Counted from the first letter of the stretch, positions 46,599 through 57,913 are shown. The stretch is 64,000 nt of DNA from Tangfeifania diversioriginum (GCF_900141875.1 NZ_FQZE01000009.1:62001-126000), one strand, 5' to 3'. Notes: generated from the sequence alone by a model not told the origin. A program made the numbers and translations.

Positions 46599-48137
46599 AT
46601 GAATAATCATATAAAATCATTTTTATTGCTCACGGTTATTTCCTTTCTGCTTACAGCCTGCAGCGAAGATTTTCTCGACCGTGAACCGTCGGGGCCAATA
46701 ACGGCAGAACAGTTGCAAGAAGCATCGAAAACCAATCCGGATATATCAAAAGCAATGGTTTCGGGGATTTATTCGCTCACTTTTGCCCAGGGAACCGGAG
46801 GCACCACAGGACACGATGATTACGGACAGAAATCGATTGATATTGCCACTGATTTAATGAGCGGCGATATGACACTGGGCGGTAAAACTTACACCTGGTT
46901 TTCCGGTGTGTATGAATTAAAAGACCAAAAGATGACGGATCTCCGCCCGTCGATGAACTGGCGATATTATTTTACCATTATAAAAGCTGCCAACGAGGTT
47001 ATCGATGGTCTGGGGGGAAGCGATGCCATGCCCGAAGACCCAACCAACCGCGCTTATTTCGGGCAGGCAAAAACCCTGCGTGCGTATGCTTACTTTTATT
47101 TGGACAATCTTTACCAACATACTTATGATGGAAACCAAAACAAACCCTGCGTGCCGGTTTACGAAACACAGTTAACCACCGAAGCACAACCGCTCGCTAC
47201 GGTTGAGCAGGTTTACAGCCTTGTTATAAAAGATTTGGAAGATGCTGTTGAAGCGCTCGAAGGATATGAACGAACCAACAAAGTTGAAATTAATAAATAT
47301 GTGGCGCAGGGCTATCTTGCCTATGCCTATTTAACCACCGGGAATTATGCAGGTGCTGTTGAAGCAGCCAACGATGTAGTAACCAATGGCGGCTTTACGC
47401 TGATGAGTGCCGGTGAAGTAATTGAATCCGGTTTCAGAAATGTTGCCATCCCGGGATGGATTTGGGGAGTAGATTTGACAACTGATAATACTTACGCACT
47501 GGCCAGCTTCTGGGGGCACATGGATATTTTCACATTTAGCTACGCCGGTGTGGGCGATTACAAGGGAATTGACCGTAATTTATGGGAACAAATTCCCGAA
47601 ACCGACGTGCGTAAAGGTCAGTTTGTAAATATGTTTAATGATGGCGGCCTGCTGCCTGTCTGGAAATTTTATCATGAAGCCCGGACACCATTGAGCGACC
47701 GCACATGGACAAATGATTTGCTCTACATGCGTGTGGCCGAAATGTACCTGATAAAAGCCGAAGCTTTAGCGAGAGACGGAAAAGATCCTGAAGGGGCACT
47801 GGCCCTTTGGGAACTTGTTAAAGAACGCAACCCGGCAGCCGAAAACCGGATTAAATCGCTTAGAGGTGAGGATCTACTGAATGAAATTTATTTTCAGACC
47901 CGGATTGAATTATGGGGCGAAGGGAAAAGTTACCTCGCCATGAAACGGTTTAAAGCAACCAATGTTCGCGGTCCGAACCACATGGATTTGGCCGGTGAGG
48001 TAATCGCCCACGACGATCCGCGTATGCGTTTTGAAGTGCCCGAAGATGAGGTGAACAACAACCCGTTCATTTCAATTGGCGAAATTGCTGCCATCCCCGA
48101 AAAGAGCGGATCAGCAACATCATTTTCAAAAAAGTAA
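46599..48137 (+). CDS. Second SusD/RagB-family lipoprotein
   Basis: This 512-residue lipoprotein (lipobox ISFLLTACSEDFLDREP) has the SusD core: GQAKTLRAYAYFYLDNLYQHTYDG, YMRVAEMYLIKAEALARDGKD and YFQTRIELWGEGKSYLAMKRF. It pairs with the SusC encoded 25 bp upstream. A bidirectional terminator follows, so this operon has just two genes. Confidence 0.94.
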   Translation: MNNHIKSFLLLTVISFLLTACSEDFLDREPSGPITAEQLQEASKTNPDISKAMVSGIYSLTFAQGTGGTTGHDDYGQKSIDIATDLMSGDMTLGGKTYTWFSGVYELKDQKMTDLRPSMNWRYYFTIIKAANEVIDGLGGSDAMPEDPTNRAYFGQAKTLRAYAYFYLDNLYQHTYDGNQNKPCVPVYETQLTTEAQPLATVEQVYSLVIKDLEDAVEALEGYERTNKVEINKYVAQGYLAYAYLTTGNYAGAVEAANDVVTNGGFTLMSAGEVIESGFRNVAIPGWIWGVDLTTDNTYALASFWGHMDIFTFSYAGVGDYKGIDRNLWEQIPETDVRKGQFVNMFNDGGLLPVWKFYHEARTPLSDRTWTNDLLYMRVAEMYLIKAEALARDGKDPEGALALWELVKERNPAAENRIKSLRGEDLLNEIYFQTRIELWGEGKSYLAMKRFKATNVRGPNHMDLAGEVIAHDDPRMRFEVPEDEVNNNPFISIGEIAAIPEKSGSATSFSKK

Positions 48138-48144
48138 TTGCAAC

Positions 48145-48179
48145 AAAAAACCGGTAAGCATATACTCACCGGTTTTTTT
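48145..48179. terminator. Bidirectional terminator between SusD and dapA
   Basis: AAAAAACCGGT (48145-48155) and ACCGGTTTTTT (48168-48178) form an 11-bp stem with a 12-nt loop and A/T tracts on both sides. Confidence 0.82.
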
Positions 48180-48195
48180 GTGGTTATGCAACTGA

Positions 48196-49074
48196 TTAGC
48201 TCAGCTTTTGATATTCTTCTTTAATTTTCAGGTAGGTTTCTTCGCTGATACGATACAGCGGCGACCGCAATTCATTTTCAATGATTCCCTGAATATTCAG
48301 CAGCGCTTTAATTCCACCCGGATTTCCTTCCTTAAACAGCAGTCCAAGCATTTCTGTCAGCTCGAAATGGATTTTACGCGCTTCAGCAAAATTCCCTTCC
48401 ATTCCTAAATGGATCATGCTGCTCAGTTTTTGGGGTAATGCATTGGCTACAACTGAAATTACCCCTCTGCCACCAACTGAAAGGATGGGAAGCGCCATGG
48501 GATCGTCGCCCGAAATAACTGAAAAATGATCGGGGCTGTATTTGTTAATTCTGGTGATTTGGGTCAGGTTGCCCGAAGCTTCTTTTACAGCAACAATTTT
48601 CTCAGATGCTTCGGCCAGCCTGATGGTGGTTTTGGCTTTCATGCTCACTCCCGTGCGCGACGGAACATTGTATAGGATAATGGGCACAGGACTCTCTTTT
48701 GCAATGGCCTTGTAGTGGTTGAACATCCCTTCCTGCGAAGGTTTGTTGTAGTACGGCGTAACAATAAGCAGCCCGTCAACTTTGTTGAAATTGAATTTAT
48801 TGATCTGTTTAATGATTTTGCGGGTGTCGTTTCCTCCCATGCCAACCACCAGCGGCAAGTCGCCTTTTTTCTCTTTTACAAAAGTTACCACTTCGGCCTT
48901 TTCGGTTGCCGTGAGGGTAGGGGTTTCGGCAGTGGTTCCCAGAGCTACCAGGTAATCCATGCCGCCTTTTTTCTGGTTGTCGATAATTCTTTCAAGCGAA
49001 TTAAAATCAATTTTATTTTCAGTGGTGAATGGCGTTACCAAAGCTACGCCGGCACCTGTAAAACGATGATTCAT
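48196..49074 (-). CDS. dapA: 4-hydroxy-tetrahydrodipicolinate synthase
   Basis: This 292-residue class I aldolase-fold enzyme condenses pyruvate with aspartate semialdehyde in lysine/diaminopimelate synthesis. Its motifs are GVALVTPF, ALGTTAETPTLT, the catalytic tyrosine in LYNVPSRTGV, and the Schiff-base lysine in IVAVKEASGNL. ISGDDPMALPILSVGGRGVISV matches the C-terminal barrel. It is 2 bp from the upstream small gene, so they are one transcript. Confidence 0.95.
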   Translation of the reverse strand: MNHRFTGAGVALVTPFTTENKIDFNSLERIIDNQKKGGMDYLVALGTTAETPTLTATEKAEVVTFVKEKKGDLPLVVGMGGNDTRKIIKQINKFNFNKVDGLLIVTPYYNKPSQEGMFNHYKAIAKESPVPIILYNVPSRTGVSMKAKTTIRLAEASEKIVAVKEASGNLTQITRINKYSPDHFSVISGDDPMALPILSVGGRGVISVVANALPQKLSSMIHLGMEGNFAEARKIHFELTEMLGLLFKEGNPGGIKALLNIQGIIENELRSPLYRISEETYLKIKEEYQKLS

Positions 49075-49076
49075 AA

Positions 49077-49589
49077 TTATGTAGTTTTATTTAATTGTGC
49101 AAGATAATAAATTTGTTGCTGAGCAAGGTATAATGCATCCTGCTTGCCGGAGATGTTAATATTGAGGTCAAAAAAATTGCTTTTTTGGGGCGACCAGCCA
49201 ATTTTGAATTTGGCACGACTGAGTGCTGTGATGTAATCGAGCACAAGGTTTTGTTCCAGTGCGATGTTGAACAAAACATCGAACTCCGTTTCAATAAATT
49301 CGTCAACCGGCCCGGGTTTAGGCAATCCCAGCCAGTTTAAATCTTTTGAAGTAATGATGCTTGTGTCTGCCGGCACACCGGCGTGATCTTCGTACACGCA
49401 AATATTTCTGAAAATGACTTTGTCGCGTGCAAAGTAATCGTGAAGGAATTGAAAGGCCGCTTTTTCATCAGGCCGCCAAACCACTCCCACCTTCCTGGCT
49501 TGATCCGGATGAAGTAGTTCAACCTGCCTTTCTGTGGCTTTTATTTTTTTGCTGAGCGTGTAGTACGCAATTTTTTCAATTATCTTCAT
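49077..49589 (-). CDS. Conserved hypothetical protein upstream of dapA (DUF6913-like)
   Basis: This 170-residue cytoplasmic protein has no recognised catalytic motif. The sequence (KVGVVWRPDEKAAFQFLHDYF, EFDVLFNIALEQNLVLDYI, SRAKFKIGWSPQKSNFFDLN) resembles a small family found directly upstream of dapA in Bacteroidota. The tight coupling (2-bp gap) suggests a link to the same pathway or only shared expression; function is unknown. Confidence 0.75.
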   Translation of the reverse strand: MKIIEKIAYYTLSKKIKATERQVELLHPDQARKVGVVWRPDEKAAFQFLHDYFARDKVIFRNICVYEDHAGVPADTSIITSKDLNWLGLPKPGPVDEFIETEFDVLFNIALEQNLVLDYITALSRAKFKIGWSPQKSNFFDLNINISGKQDALYLAQQQIYYLAQLNKTT

Positions 49590-49640
49590 CGGTAGCGCAA
49601 ATGTAATGAAATGAAAAAATACTTTTTAAGCGCAGTGTAT

Positions 49641-50900
49641 TTAATTTGAGAAATTCAAAAGCCATTTCCAAACCGGGATAAAACTAATTTTGTTTTTTCC
49701 TGAATCCACTTTCTTTTCAATGTCGAGTGTAATAATGACCATTGATCTTGTTTCAACAGTTTCTGAAAGTGCCTGCATTGCATTAATTTCACGGTTTTCT
49801 GTTTCGGGTTTGGTTAGTTTATATGAAACCTGTAACATTAATTTCTCCTCAGGAACATAAAAATCAACTTCATAATTTTTTTTCAAAAAATAAAAATCAT
49901 TTCCGTATGTGCGCTTCAATTGCAGTGCAACTATATTTTCCAGTAATATTGTTTCGGGATTCAAAAGAAAGAGTGATAAGATTCCATTATCAATAAAATA
50001 GTACTTTCCAGATGTTTCCTTTTCGGTAATTTTTGCAAAGTAATTTTCTATTTTAAAAACCAGCCATGATTCATGCAGGTGGCTCAAATATTCAATTATT
50101 GTTGCCGTTCCGATTTTTATCCCCAATGACTGAATTATGTTTCGTATCCGTGTAAAAGTTATCTCATCGTGTACGCTTTCGGCTAACTTTTTAACCAATA
50201 TTTTGAGTGCAAAATCGTTTCTGATTTTATAACGGGTAATAATATCTCCAAAGAATATTTTACTGTATAAATTTCTTAGCCATAGTTTTTTTTCATCAAA
50301 CTTGTTTATTTCAGGAAAGCCGCCAAAATAAAAATAGGTTTCAAATAGTTTTCTGATCTCAAACCGTTGAGATGAATATTCCCAATTTTTCTCAGGAATT
50401 AGTTGGTTCATCTTTAAATATTCTTCAAATGATAACGGAAAAACTTCATATATCTGAAAACGCCCACCCAGTATAGTAGCAATCTCACGGCTTAACATTT
50501 GAGCATTACTTCCGGTAATGAAAACCTGATAATTTTGATCAGCGAGTCTGCGTGCAAATTTTTCCCAACCGTGGATGTTTTGAATTTCATCTAAGAAGAT
50601 TAAAGGTTTATCATTAAAAAGTTCGCGGAATGCTTCAATTATTTGATTTAAGTCATTTGTTTTAAGTTCAATCAGCCGCTCGTCTTCAAAATTGATATAA
50701 AGTATCTGAGATAAATCAGTTCCTTCAGAAAGTGTGTCTTTAATGTATTTCAACATAGTATAGGTCTTCCCGGCGCGCCGGGCACCTATGAGTACGTAGT
50801 TGCCCTGTTTTTCCAGTTTGTTGTCCCTTTCATAAAGATTGACATCTTTTATGAACTCCTGATTTTCAATGATTATTTGTTTTATTATTTCTTTATCCAT
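49641..50900 (-). CDS. AAA_14/DUF4143 ATPase (second copy in the window)
   Basis: This 419-residue protein shows Walker A GARRAGKTY near residue 39, Walker B PLIFLDEIQNIHGW, the sensor FITGSNAQMLSREIATILGG and the C-terminal DUF4143 domain (KYYFIDNGILSLFLLN, NIVALQLKRTYGNDFYFLK, VDFYVPEEKLMLQVSYKL). It differs strongly from the 33890-35017 protein. An inverted-repeat operator candidate lies in its promoter. It is probably a stand-alone unit, separated from ligA by 88 bp on the same strand. Confidence 0.88.
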   Translation of the reverse strand: MDKEIIKQIIIENQEFIKDVNLYERDNKLEKQGNYVLIGARRAGKTYTMLKYIKDTLSEGTDLSQILYINFEDERLIELKTNDLNQIIEAFRELFNDKPLIFLDEIQNIHGWEKFARRLADQNYQVFITGSNAQMLSREIATILGGRFQIYEVFPLSFEEYLKMNQLIPEKNWEYSSQRFEIRKLFETYFYFGGFPEINKFDEKKLWLRNLYSKIFFGDIITRYKIRNDFALKILVKKLAESVHDEITFTRIRNIIQSLGIKIGTATIIEYLSHLHESWLVFKIENYFAKITEKETSGKYYFIDNGILSLFLLNPETILLENIVALQLKRTYGNDFYFLKKNYEVDFYVPEEKLMLQVSYKLTKPETENREINAMQALSETVETRSMVIITLDIEKKVDSGKNKISFIPVWKWLLNFSN

Positions 50901-50915
50901 CTATTTTGTTTCGTA

Positions 50916-50988
50916 TGTAGAACAAATATAGTGTAATTTGTTCTGTATATAAAACGATATAAATAATATTTATTTTGTGTGTAGAACA
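50916..50988 (-). promoter_or_regulatory. Operator-like repeats in the ATPase promoter
   Basis: AGAACAAAT (50919-50927) and ATTTGTTCT (50936-50944) are perfect inverted repeats 8 bp apart, and TGTAGAACA occurs at 50916-50924 and again at 50980-50988. They lie 16-88 bp upstream of the ATPase start codon, suggesting a repressor site in that promoter. Confidence 0.5.
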
Positions 50989-53278
<2,290 letters not shown>

Positions 53279-53863
53279 ATGGCATTTACACTGGAAATTG
53301 GAGAACAAGCAATTGATTTTAACCTGCCGGCAACCGACGGGAAAAATTACTCGCTCAGCAGTTTTAAAGATGCGAAATATTTGGTGGTGTTTTTTACCTG
53401 CAACCATTGTCCGTATGTGATTGGCAGCGATGAAGTCACTCGTAAAACAGTTGAAAAATTCAAACCAAAAGGAGTTGAATTTGTGGGCATTAATTCAAAT
53501 AGCGCCAATACCTACGAAACCGATGATTTTGAGCACATGAAAAAGCGGATGGAAGAGCACAAATTTCCGTGGAAATACCTGCGCGACGAATCGCAGGAAG
53601 TGGCACTGGCCTACGGTGCGTTACGAACACCACATTTCTATGTGTTCGATGAGGATCGTAAGTTGGTTTACACCGGTCGCGGTGTGGATAATCCTCGGGA
53701 TACTTCAAAAATGAAGGTAAACGACCTGGAGCGGGCGCTCGATGAGCTTACTTCAGGAAAACCGGTTTCGGTTCAGGTAACCAATCCCATTGGCTGCAAC
53801 GTAAAATGGGAAGGCAAAGACAAACACTGGATGCCACCCGAAGCGTGTGATTTGGTGCTGTGA
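53279..53863 (+). CDS. Thioredoxin-fold (AhpC/TSA-like) protein
   Basis: This 194-residue protein has no signal peptide. Its active-site region [18 protein letters not shown] gives a CxxC motif with a conserved proline-tyrosine after it, and [21 protein letters not shown] supplies the cis-proline region. The family is close to alkyl hydroperoxide reductase/redoxin domains and is found widely in Bacteroidota as a predicted thiol oxidoreductase. Stop codon and first REP-like repeat overlap by three bases. Confidence 0.9.
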   Translation: MAFTLEIGEQAIDFNLPATDGKNYSLSSFKDAKYLVVFFTCNHCPYVIGSDEVTRKTVEKFKPKGVEFVGINSNSANTYETDDFEHMKKRMEEHKFPWKYLRDESQEVALAYGALRTPHFYVFDEDRKLVYTGRGVDNPRDTSKMKVNDLERALDELTSGKPVSVQVTNPIGCNVKWEGKDKHWMPPEACDLVL

Positions 53864-53934
53864 CTCTCCCCTGGCCCCTCTCTACACGTAGAGAGGGGGA
53901 ATTCCGGCATAGCCGGAATTGGGGTGAGTAATTT
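53861..53934 (+). repeat. REP-like palindromic repeat, copy 1
   Basis: A 74-bp unit TGACTCTCCCC...GGGGTGAGTAATTT holds two nested hairpins: CCCCTCTCTAC/GTAGAGAGGGG and AATTCCGGC-ATA-GCCGGAATT (perfect). Its ends CTCTCCCC/GGGGTGAG are nearly inverted. A second copy at 54314-54386 is in the same orientation, and the units are identical except for a few substitutions and one base deletion. Confidence 0.8.
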
Positions 53935-54301
53935 AACCTTCCACAAACTCCCTGATTTTCCTCAAAACAGCGCTGATATTTTTAAACTCCTCGTTTTTAA
54001 ACCGAATAATTTTCAGACCTATGTTAGTTAATATTTCTTCCCGTCTTTCATCATAATCTTTTTGAAATTCGTGAATTTTACCATCAATTTCAATAATTAA
54101 CTTTTTTTCAGCGCAATAAAAATCTGGAATAAAAAATTTGGGTTTGTTATTGATCGTATCATAAACAATTGGGTGCTGTCTTAAAAATTTAAGCCCTTTT
54201 AGTTTCCGGTTTCTCAAATTTGCCCACAAAAGTTTTTCTTCCGGAGTCATTTTTTTTCGCAATTTTCTGGCACGACTGATTGGTGTATGGTTTTCGCTCA
54301 T
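53933..54301 (-). CDS. DUF559 (endonuclease-like) protein
   Basis: This 122-residue protein has the DUF559 pattern: KLRKKMTPEEKLLWANLRNRKL, FLRQHPIVYDTINNK, then FIPDFYCAEKKLIIEIDGKIH, giving the restriction-endonuclease-like D...ExDG arrangement related to Vsr repair nucleases. DUF559 proteins are usually single genes of unknown role. It is bracketed almost exactly by two direct REP-like copies (53861-53934 and 54314-54386), so it is probably a recently acquired cassette or carried with the repeats. Confidence 0.85.
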   Translation of the reverse strand: MSENHTPISRARKLRKKMTPEEKLLWANLRNRKLKGLKFLRQHPIVYDTINNKPKFFIPDFYCAEKKLIIEIDGKIHEFQKDYDERREEILTNIGLKIIRFKNEEFKNISAVLRKIREFVEG

Positions 54302-54313
54302 TTTAGTTTAATT

Positions 54314-54386
54314 TGACTCTCCCCTGCCCCCTCTCTACACGTAGAGAGGGGGAATTTCGGCTTGCCGGAATTGGGGTGAGTAGTTT
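54314..54386 (+). repeat. REP-like palindromic repeat, copy 2
   Basis: A 73-bp unit TGACTCTCCCC...GGGGTGAGTAGTTT, direct repeat of 53861-53934 with one missing base and a few substitutions. It retains the central CCCCCTCTCTACACGTAGAGAGGGGG palindrome in slightly altered form. Confidence 0.8.
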
Positions 54387-54675
54387 GATTTGATGCAATT
54401 TATGAATTTTATCACAAGATTTCTGGATTTTGAACGCCAAAAAACGCATTTGAATTAATTCGGAGCTCTTAATTATATTTTGCCTATTCTTCTTACCATC
54501 ATTTGGAATGGAAAGTGATTCAAATCGAGGTGGTTGGATGGGTGATTCACCTAAGCACTCTCTGTCCGCAAGCTGGTGGAGGAGAGATTCCGACTTTGAT
54601 TGAATTGAGCTAAGTCAACTGATTTTTTGTAAATTTGTTGAAACATAAATTTAAATCAAGTAAACCTTAAAAAAA
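54387..54675. other. 289-bp gap before the DUF1080 gene
   Basis: AT-rich, no coding frame or clear promoter box. A GAGAGATTCC word near 54571 is only weakly like the REP element. Nothing else is visible. Confidence 0.4.
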
Positions 54676-55674
54676 ATGAAAAAGTTATCAGTATTAATTG
54701 TAGCCCTCATTTTGGCAACCGGATTCTCCAACGCCCAAAAACCAGATGGCTTTTACGGGATGTGGAACATTGAAATTGAAGGCGGCTCGGTGGGGTGGCT
54801 TCATGTGTTTGAAAACAAATGTTTTTTGGATGCCAGGCTGCTTTGGCAGGGGGGAAGCGTGCTACCCGTGCAGCATGTTTCAGTAATTGATGGAAACCAC
54901 CTGATGGTAATGCGGGCCGGGGAGCTTTCGCTTGACGGTGAAAACGGTGAACGGAAAATGATTCAACCCCATTATTTGAAAATAACCCGCAGTGGCGACC
55001 GTATTTCGGGCGTTTCGATGCAGGCGGCCCGGAACGGGATGGGAACACATAAAATGAAATTTTATGGCTGGAAATCGCCTGGTGTTCCTTCGAAACCTAA
55101 TCTTTCGGATGCGACATACGGCAATCCTGTTGAATTGTTTAACGGCAAAAACCTCGACGGCTGGAAATTGCTGAACCCGAACCAGGTCAATGGTTTTAAA
55201 GTAGAAAATGGCGTTCTGGTAAACGACCCTGTACAAAAAGAAGGGGAACACATTTGGTATGGCAATCTCCGCACCGAACAGGAGTTTGAAGACTTTAACC
55301 TGACATTGGAAGTGAATATTCCCGAAGGTAGCAACAGCGGCGTTTATTTGCGCGGAATGTATGAAGTTCAGGTGGTGGATTCATATGGGAAAGAGGTTGA
55401 TTCGCATAACATGGGCGCTTTGTACAGTCGAATCACTCCATCGGAAGCTGCTGAAAAACCTGCCGGCGAATGGCAAACAATGGACATTACATTGTACAAA
55501 CGCCATTTAACGGTGAAACTGAACGGAACGACCATCATTGACAATCAACCGGTTTACGGACCAACCGGTGGAGCTATTAGTGCTGATCTTTACAGTCCGG
55601 GTCCCATTTATCTGCAGGGCGATCACGGAAAAGTGCTGTACCGGAATCTGGTGCTGACACCGATTGTTGAGTAA
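54676..55674 (+). CDS. DUF1080 (3-keto-disaccharide hydrolase-type) secreted protein
   Basis: This 332-residue protein has signal peptide MKKLSVLIVALILATGFSNAQ. The first ~140 residues have no family I recognise, although GFYGMWNIEIEGGSVGWLHVF is beta-rich. Residues ~148-330 form a DUF1080 (PF06439) beta-sandwich: VELFNGKNLDGWKLLN, EQEFEDFNLTLEVNIPEGSNSGVYLRG, QVVDSYGKEVD and GPIYLQGDHGKVLYRNLVL. Characterised members cleave 3-keto-glycosides or bind glycans. Two Tat-secreted Gfo/Idh proteins are encoded 3.4-5.8 kb downstream. Confidence 0.85.
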   Translation: MKKLSVLIVALILATGFSNAQKPDGFYGMWNIEIEGGSVGWLHVFENKCFLDARLLWQGGSVLPVQHVSVIDGNHLMVMRAGELSLDGENGERKMIQPHYLKITRSGDRISGVSMQAARNGMGTHKMKFYGWKSPGVPSKPNLSDATYGNPVELFNGKNLDGWKLLNPNQVNGFKVENGVLVNDPVQKEGEHIWYGNLRTEQEFEDFNLTLEVNIPEGSNSGVYLRGMYEVQVVDSYGKEVDSHNMGALYSRITPSEAAEKPAGEWQTMDITLYKRHLTVKLNGTTIIDNQPVYGPTGGAISADLYSPGPIYLQGDHGKVLYRNLVLTPIVE

Positions 55675-55729
55675 TCGGGGAATAGGAGTTTTCAGACTCC
55701 TTCCCATTTTAAATATTTTATGAAATAAT

Positions 55730-55756
55730 AACCGTCGGAATGTTCCGGCGGTTTTT
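55730..55756. terminator. Terminator between DUF1080 and SDR genes
   Basis: AACCGTCGGAA and TTCCGGCGGTT form a stem of nine or more pairs (one wobble) with a very short loop, followed by T5. It lies between convergent genes. Confidence 0.65.
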
Positions 55757-55766
55757 GTTTGATATC

Positions 55767-56687
55767 TCAATTAAATTTTATCCCCGTCAACTTCTCCGAA
55801 ACCTCCCACAATTTCCGGGCATCTTCTTCATTGTACGAAGCGCTGTTGGATTTTACTTTAACCGGATGACCCTTCATTTCCCTAAAACCTGATGGCCCGT
55901 AATATTCACCGCCTTTAACTTCCGGATCAACGGCAGCCCTGATTTCGGGCAAAGCGCCCATTTTACTTTCCTGTGAAATGGCTTTAAACAGTGGGCGCAC
56001 CATCCGGAAGTACCATTTTTCATCGAGATAGCGAAACAAGTCGGTTTGCGAAACACCCGGGTGCGCAGCCACCGAAACACTGTCGATGTTGTTTGCTTTA
56101 AAAAAACGCTGCAATTCGTAGGTAAACAACAAGTTGGCCAGTTTAGAACGGCCATAGGCCTTCATGGGTGAATAACCTTTTCCATTTTCAAAAAGCAGGT
56201 TCCTGAAGTTCATTTTGCCCTGCTTGTGCGCTACACTACTCACATTCACTACCCGCGACTGCGATGTTTTTTTCAGAACCGGCAACAACAACCCTGTTAG
56301 TGCAAAATGTCCAAGGTGATTGGTTCCCACTTGCCCTTCAAAACCGTCTTTGGTTTTAAAATAGGGTGTTGTCATTATTCCGGCGTTGTTCAGCAGCACA
56401 TCCAGCCGGTTGTGGTTTTGCTGAAAATTTTTGGCAAACCCGCGTACCGAATCCAAATCAGCTAAATCGAGTTTTGCTACTTTGATTTTTCCTTCAGGAT
56501 GTTGCTGTAAAATTTCAGCCTTTGCTTTTTCTCCTTTTTCTACGGAACGGCTGGCCAGAATCACTTCTGCACCTTTCGCTGTAAATGCTTTTACCGATTC
56601 AAAACCAAGTCCGCTGTTCCCGCCGGTCACGATAATGATTTTTCCCGTAAGGTCAGGAATATTTTCTGTCGTCCAGTTGTCTGCCAT
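55767..56687 (-). CDS. SDR-family oxidoreductase (retinol-dehydrogenase-like)
   Basis: This 306-residue short-chain dehydrogenase has the NAD(P)-binding TGGNSGLGFESVKAF, the NNAG motif (LNNAGIMTTPYF), and the catalytic Ser-Tyr-Lys in YGRSKLANLLFTYEL. LASRSVEKGEKAKAEI after beta2 with Ser-Arg suggests NADP+ preference. The substrate is unknown. It is expressed alone, antisense-convergent with the DUF1080 gene. Confidence 0.93.
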   Translation of the reverse strand: MADNWTTENIPDLTGKIIIVTGGNSGLGFESVKAFTAKGAEVILASRSVEKGEKAKAEILQQHPEGKIKVAKLDLADLDSVRGFAKNFQQNHNRLDVLLNNAGIMTTPYFKTKDGFEGQVGTNHLGHFALTGLLLPVLKKTSQSRVVNVSSVAHKQGKMNFRNLLFENGKGYSPMKAYGRSKLANLLFTYELQRFFKANNIDSVSVAAHPGVSQTDLFRYLDEKWYFRMVRPLFKAISQESKMGALPEIRAAVDPEVKGGEYYGPSGFREMKGHPVKVKSNSASYNEEDARKLWEVSEKLTGIKFN

Positions 56688-56771
56688 TGTTAACTTTTTT
56701 GTCTAATTTTTTAATTACAAAATAAAACAAAAAAATCCTAAATATGTTTAGAAGATAAACAGAAGTTCAAT

Positions 56772-57728
56772 TCAGATTTCTTTTGCCACCAGCATGGCCG
56801 TGTATCCCAGGTAAATTAGCAGTAAGATAGTTGCTTCCCAGCGATCCAGTTTCTTTTTTCCGCCGGTAAACATGGCAATGAAAAGGAAAAGCGTTCCCCC
56901 GGCCAGCAGATAGATGTCGATATTAAAAACAGGATTAAACGTTACCGGGGAAACCACTGCACTGGTAGCAATCACCAGAAAAATATTGAAGATGTTGGAG
57001 CCGATAATGTTTCCCACGGCAATGTTGGTGTTCTTTTTCAGAGCGGCCACCACCGAAGTAGCCAGCTCAGGCAGCGAAGTGCCAATGGCCACAATCGTAA
57101 ACCCGATGATTTTTTCGCTCAACCCGAGAATTGTGGCAATTTCAACTGCATTGTTTACTACCAGCCTTCCGCCCAAAATCAGCCCGGCCAGTCCAATTAC
57201 AATTAATGTTATCATTTTGAATGACGACATTGCGTTCACCTCAACCTCCACTGGTGCCTTGTCGGTTTTTGTGAGCCGGTAAACATAAAACATAAACAGG
57301 CCAAACATCAGAAACAAAAACAGTCCGTCGAGCCTCGATATTACCGGGTTATCAAGTATAAAAAAGTTATTGGCCAGCAGGAATAAAATCACCACCGCCA
57401 ACAGCGAAAGGGGAATTTCTTTCCAGGTTGTACTTGACTGCACCACCAGTGGATAGATGATTCCGGTAATGCCCAGAATTAAAAAGAGATTGGCAATGTT
57501 GCTTCCCAGCACATTTCCCAAAACAATATCGTTGAAATTTTGCGATGAGGCAATCACATTTACCACCAGTTCAGGTGCCGATGTTCCAAAGGCTACAATA
57601 GTTAATCCAATTACCAAATCGGAAACATGATATTTTTTGGCCAGTGCCGATGCACCGCTTACCAACCAGTCGGCGCCCTTAATTAAAACCGCAAGGCCTA
57701 AAATCAACAATAAACTGTTTACCAACAT
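56772..57728 (-). CDS. CaCA-superfamily Na+/Ca2+ (or cation) exchanger, YrbG type
   Basis: This 318-residue membrane protein has about ten helices and two alpha-repeat signatures, GTSAPELVVNVIAS and GTSLPELATSVVAA, with GNVLGSNIANLFLILG and GNIIGSNIFNIFLVI, typical of bacterial YrbG-like exchangers. It likely moves Ca2+ against Na+ or H+. It is divergent from the LacI gene, and operator-like repeats lie in the space between them. Confidence 0.92.
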   Translation of the reverse strand: MLVNSLLLILGLAVLIKGADWLVSGASALAKKYHVSDLVIGLTIVAFGTSAPELVVNVIASSQNFNDIVLGNVLGSNIANLFLILGITGIIYPLVVQSSTTWKEIPLSLLAVVILFLLANNFFILDNPVISRLDGLFLFLMFGLFMFYVYRLTKTDKAPVEVEVNAMSSFKMITLIVIGLAGLILGGRLVVNNAVEIATILGLSEKIIGFTIVAIGTSLPELATSVVAALKKNTNIAVGNIIGSNIFNIFLVIATSAVVSPVTFNPVFNIDIYLLAGGTLFLFIAMFTGGKKKLDRWEATILLLIYLGYTAMLVAKEI

Positions 57729-57787
57729 CTGTTCACATATTTAGATGCATGTAAAAAAACAAATAATCCGCCTGATACCCAAATAAT

Positions 57788-57801
57788 GTGTGCGAGCACA
57801 C
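57788..57801. promoter_or_regulatory. Operator-like palindrome GTGTGC-GA-GCACAC
   Basis: A perfect 6-bp inverted repeat separated by two bases, 59 bp upstream of the exchanger start. A similar one is at 57898-57913. Both fit a LacI-family dimer site. Confidence 0.55.
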
Positions 57802-57897
57802 TTTTCTGTTTTAAAACATTTTTCTTTTTTTTGCTAAACTATAAATCATTTATTTTCAGTGAAAAATAAAACGTTGTAAAACGCTCAGTAATTTTAT

Positions 57898-57913
57898 TGT
57901 GTGTACGCACACA
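57898..57913. promoter_or_regulatory. Operator-like palindrome TGTGTG-TACG-CACACA
   Basis: A perfect 6-bp inverted repeat with a 4-bp centre, 60 bp upstream of the LacI-family gene. It shares GTGTG/CACAC half-sites with 57788-57801, suggesting autoregulation or control of the divergent exchanger gene. Confidence 0.6.
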
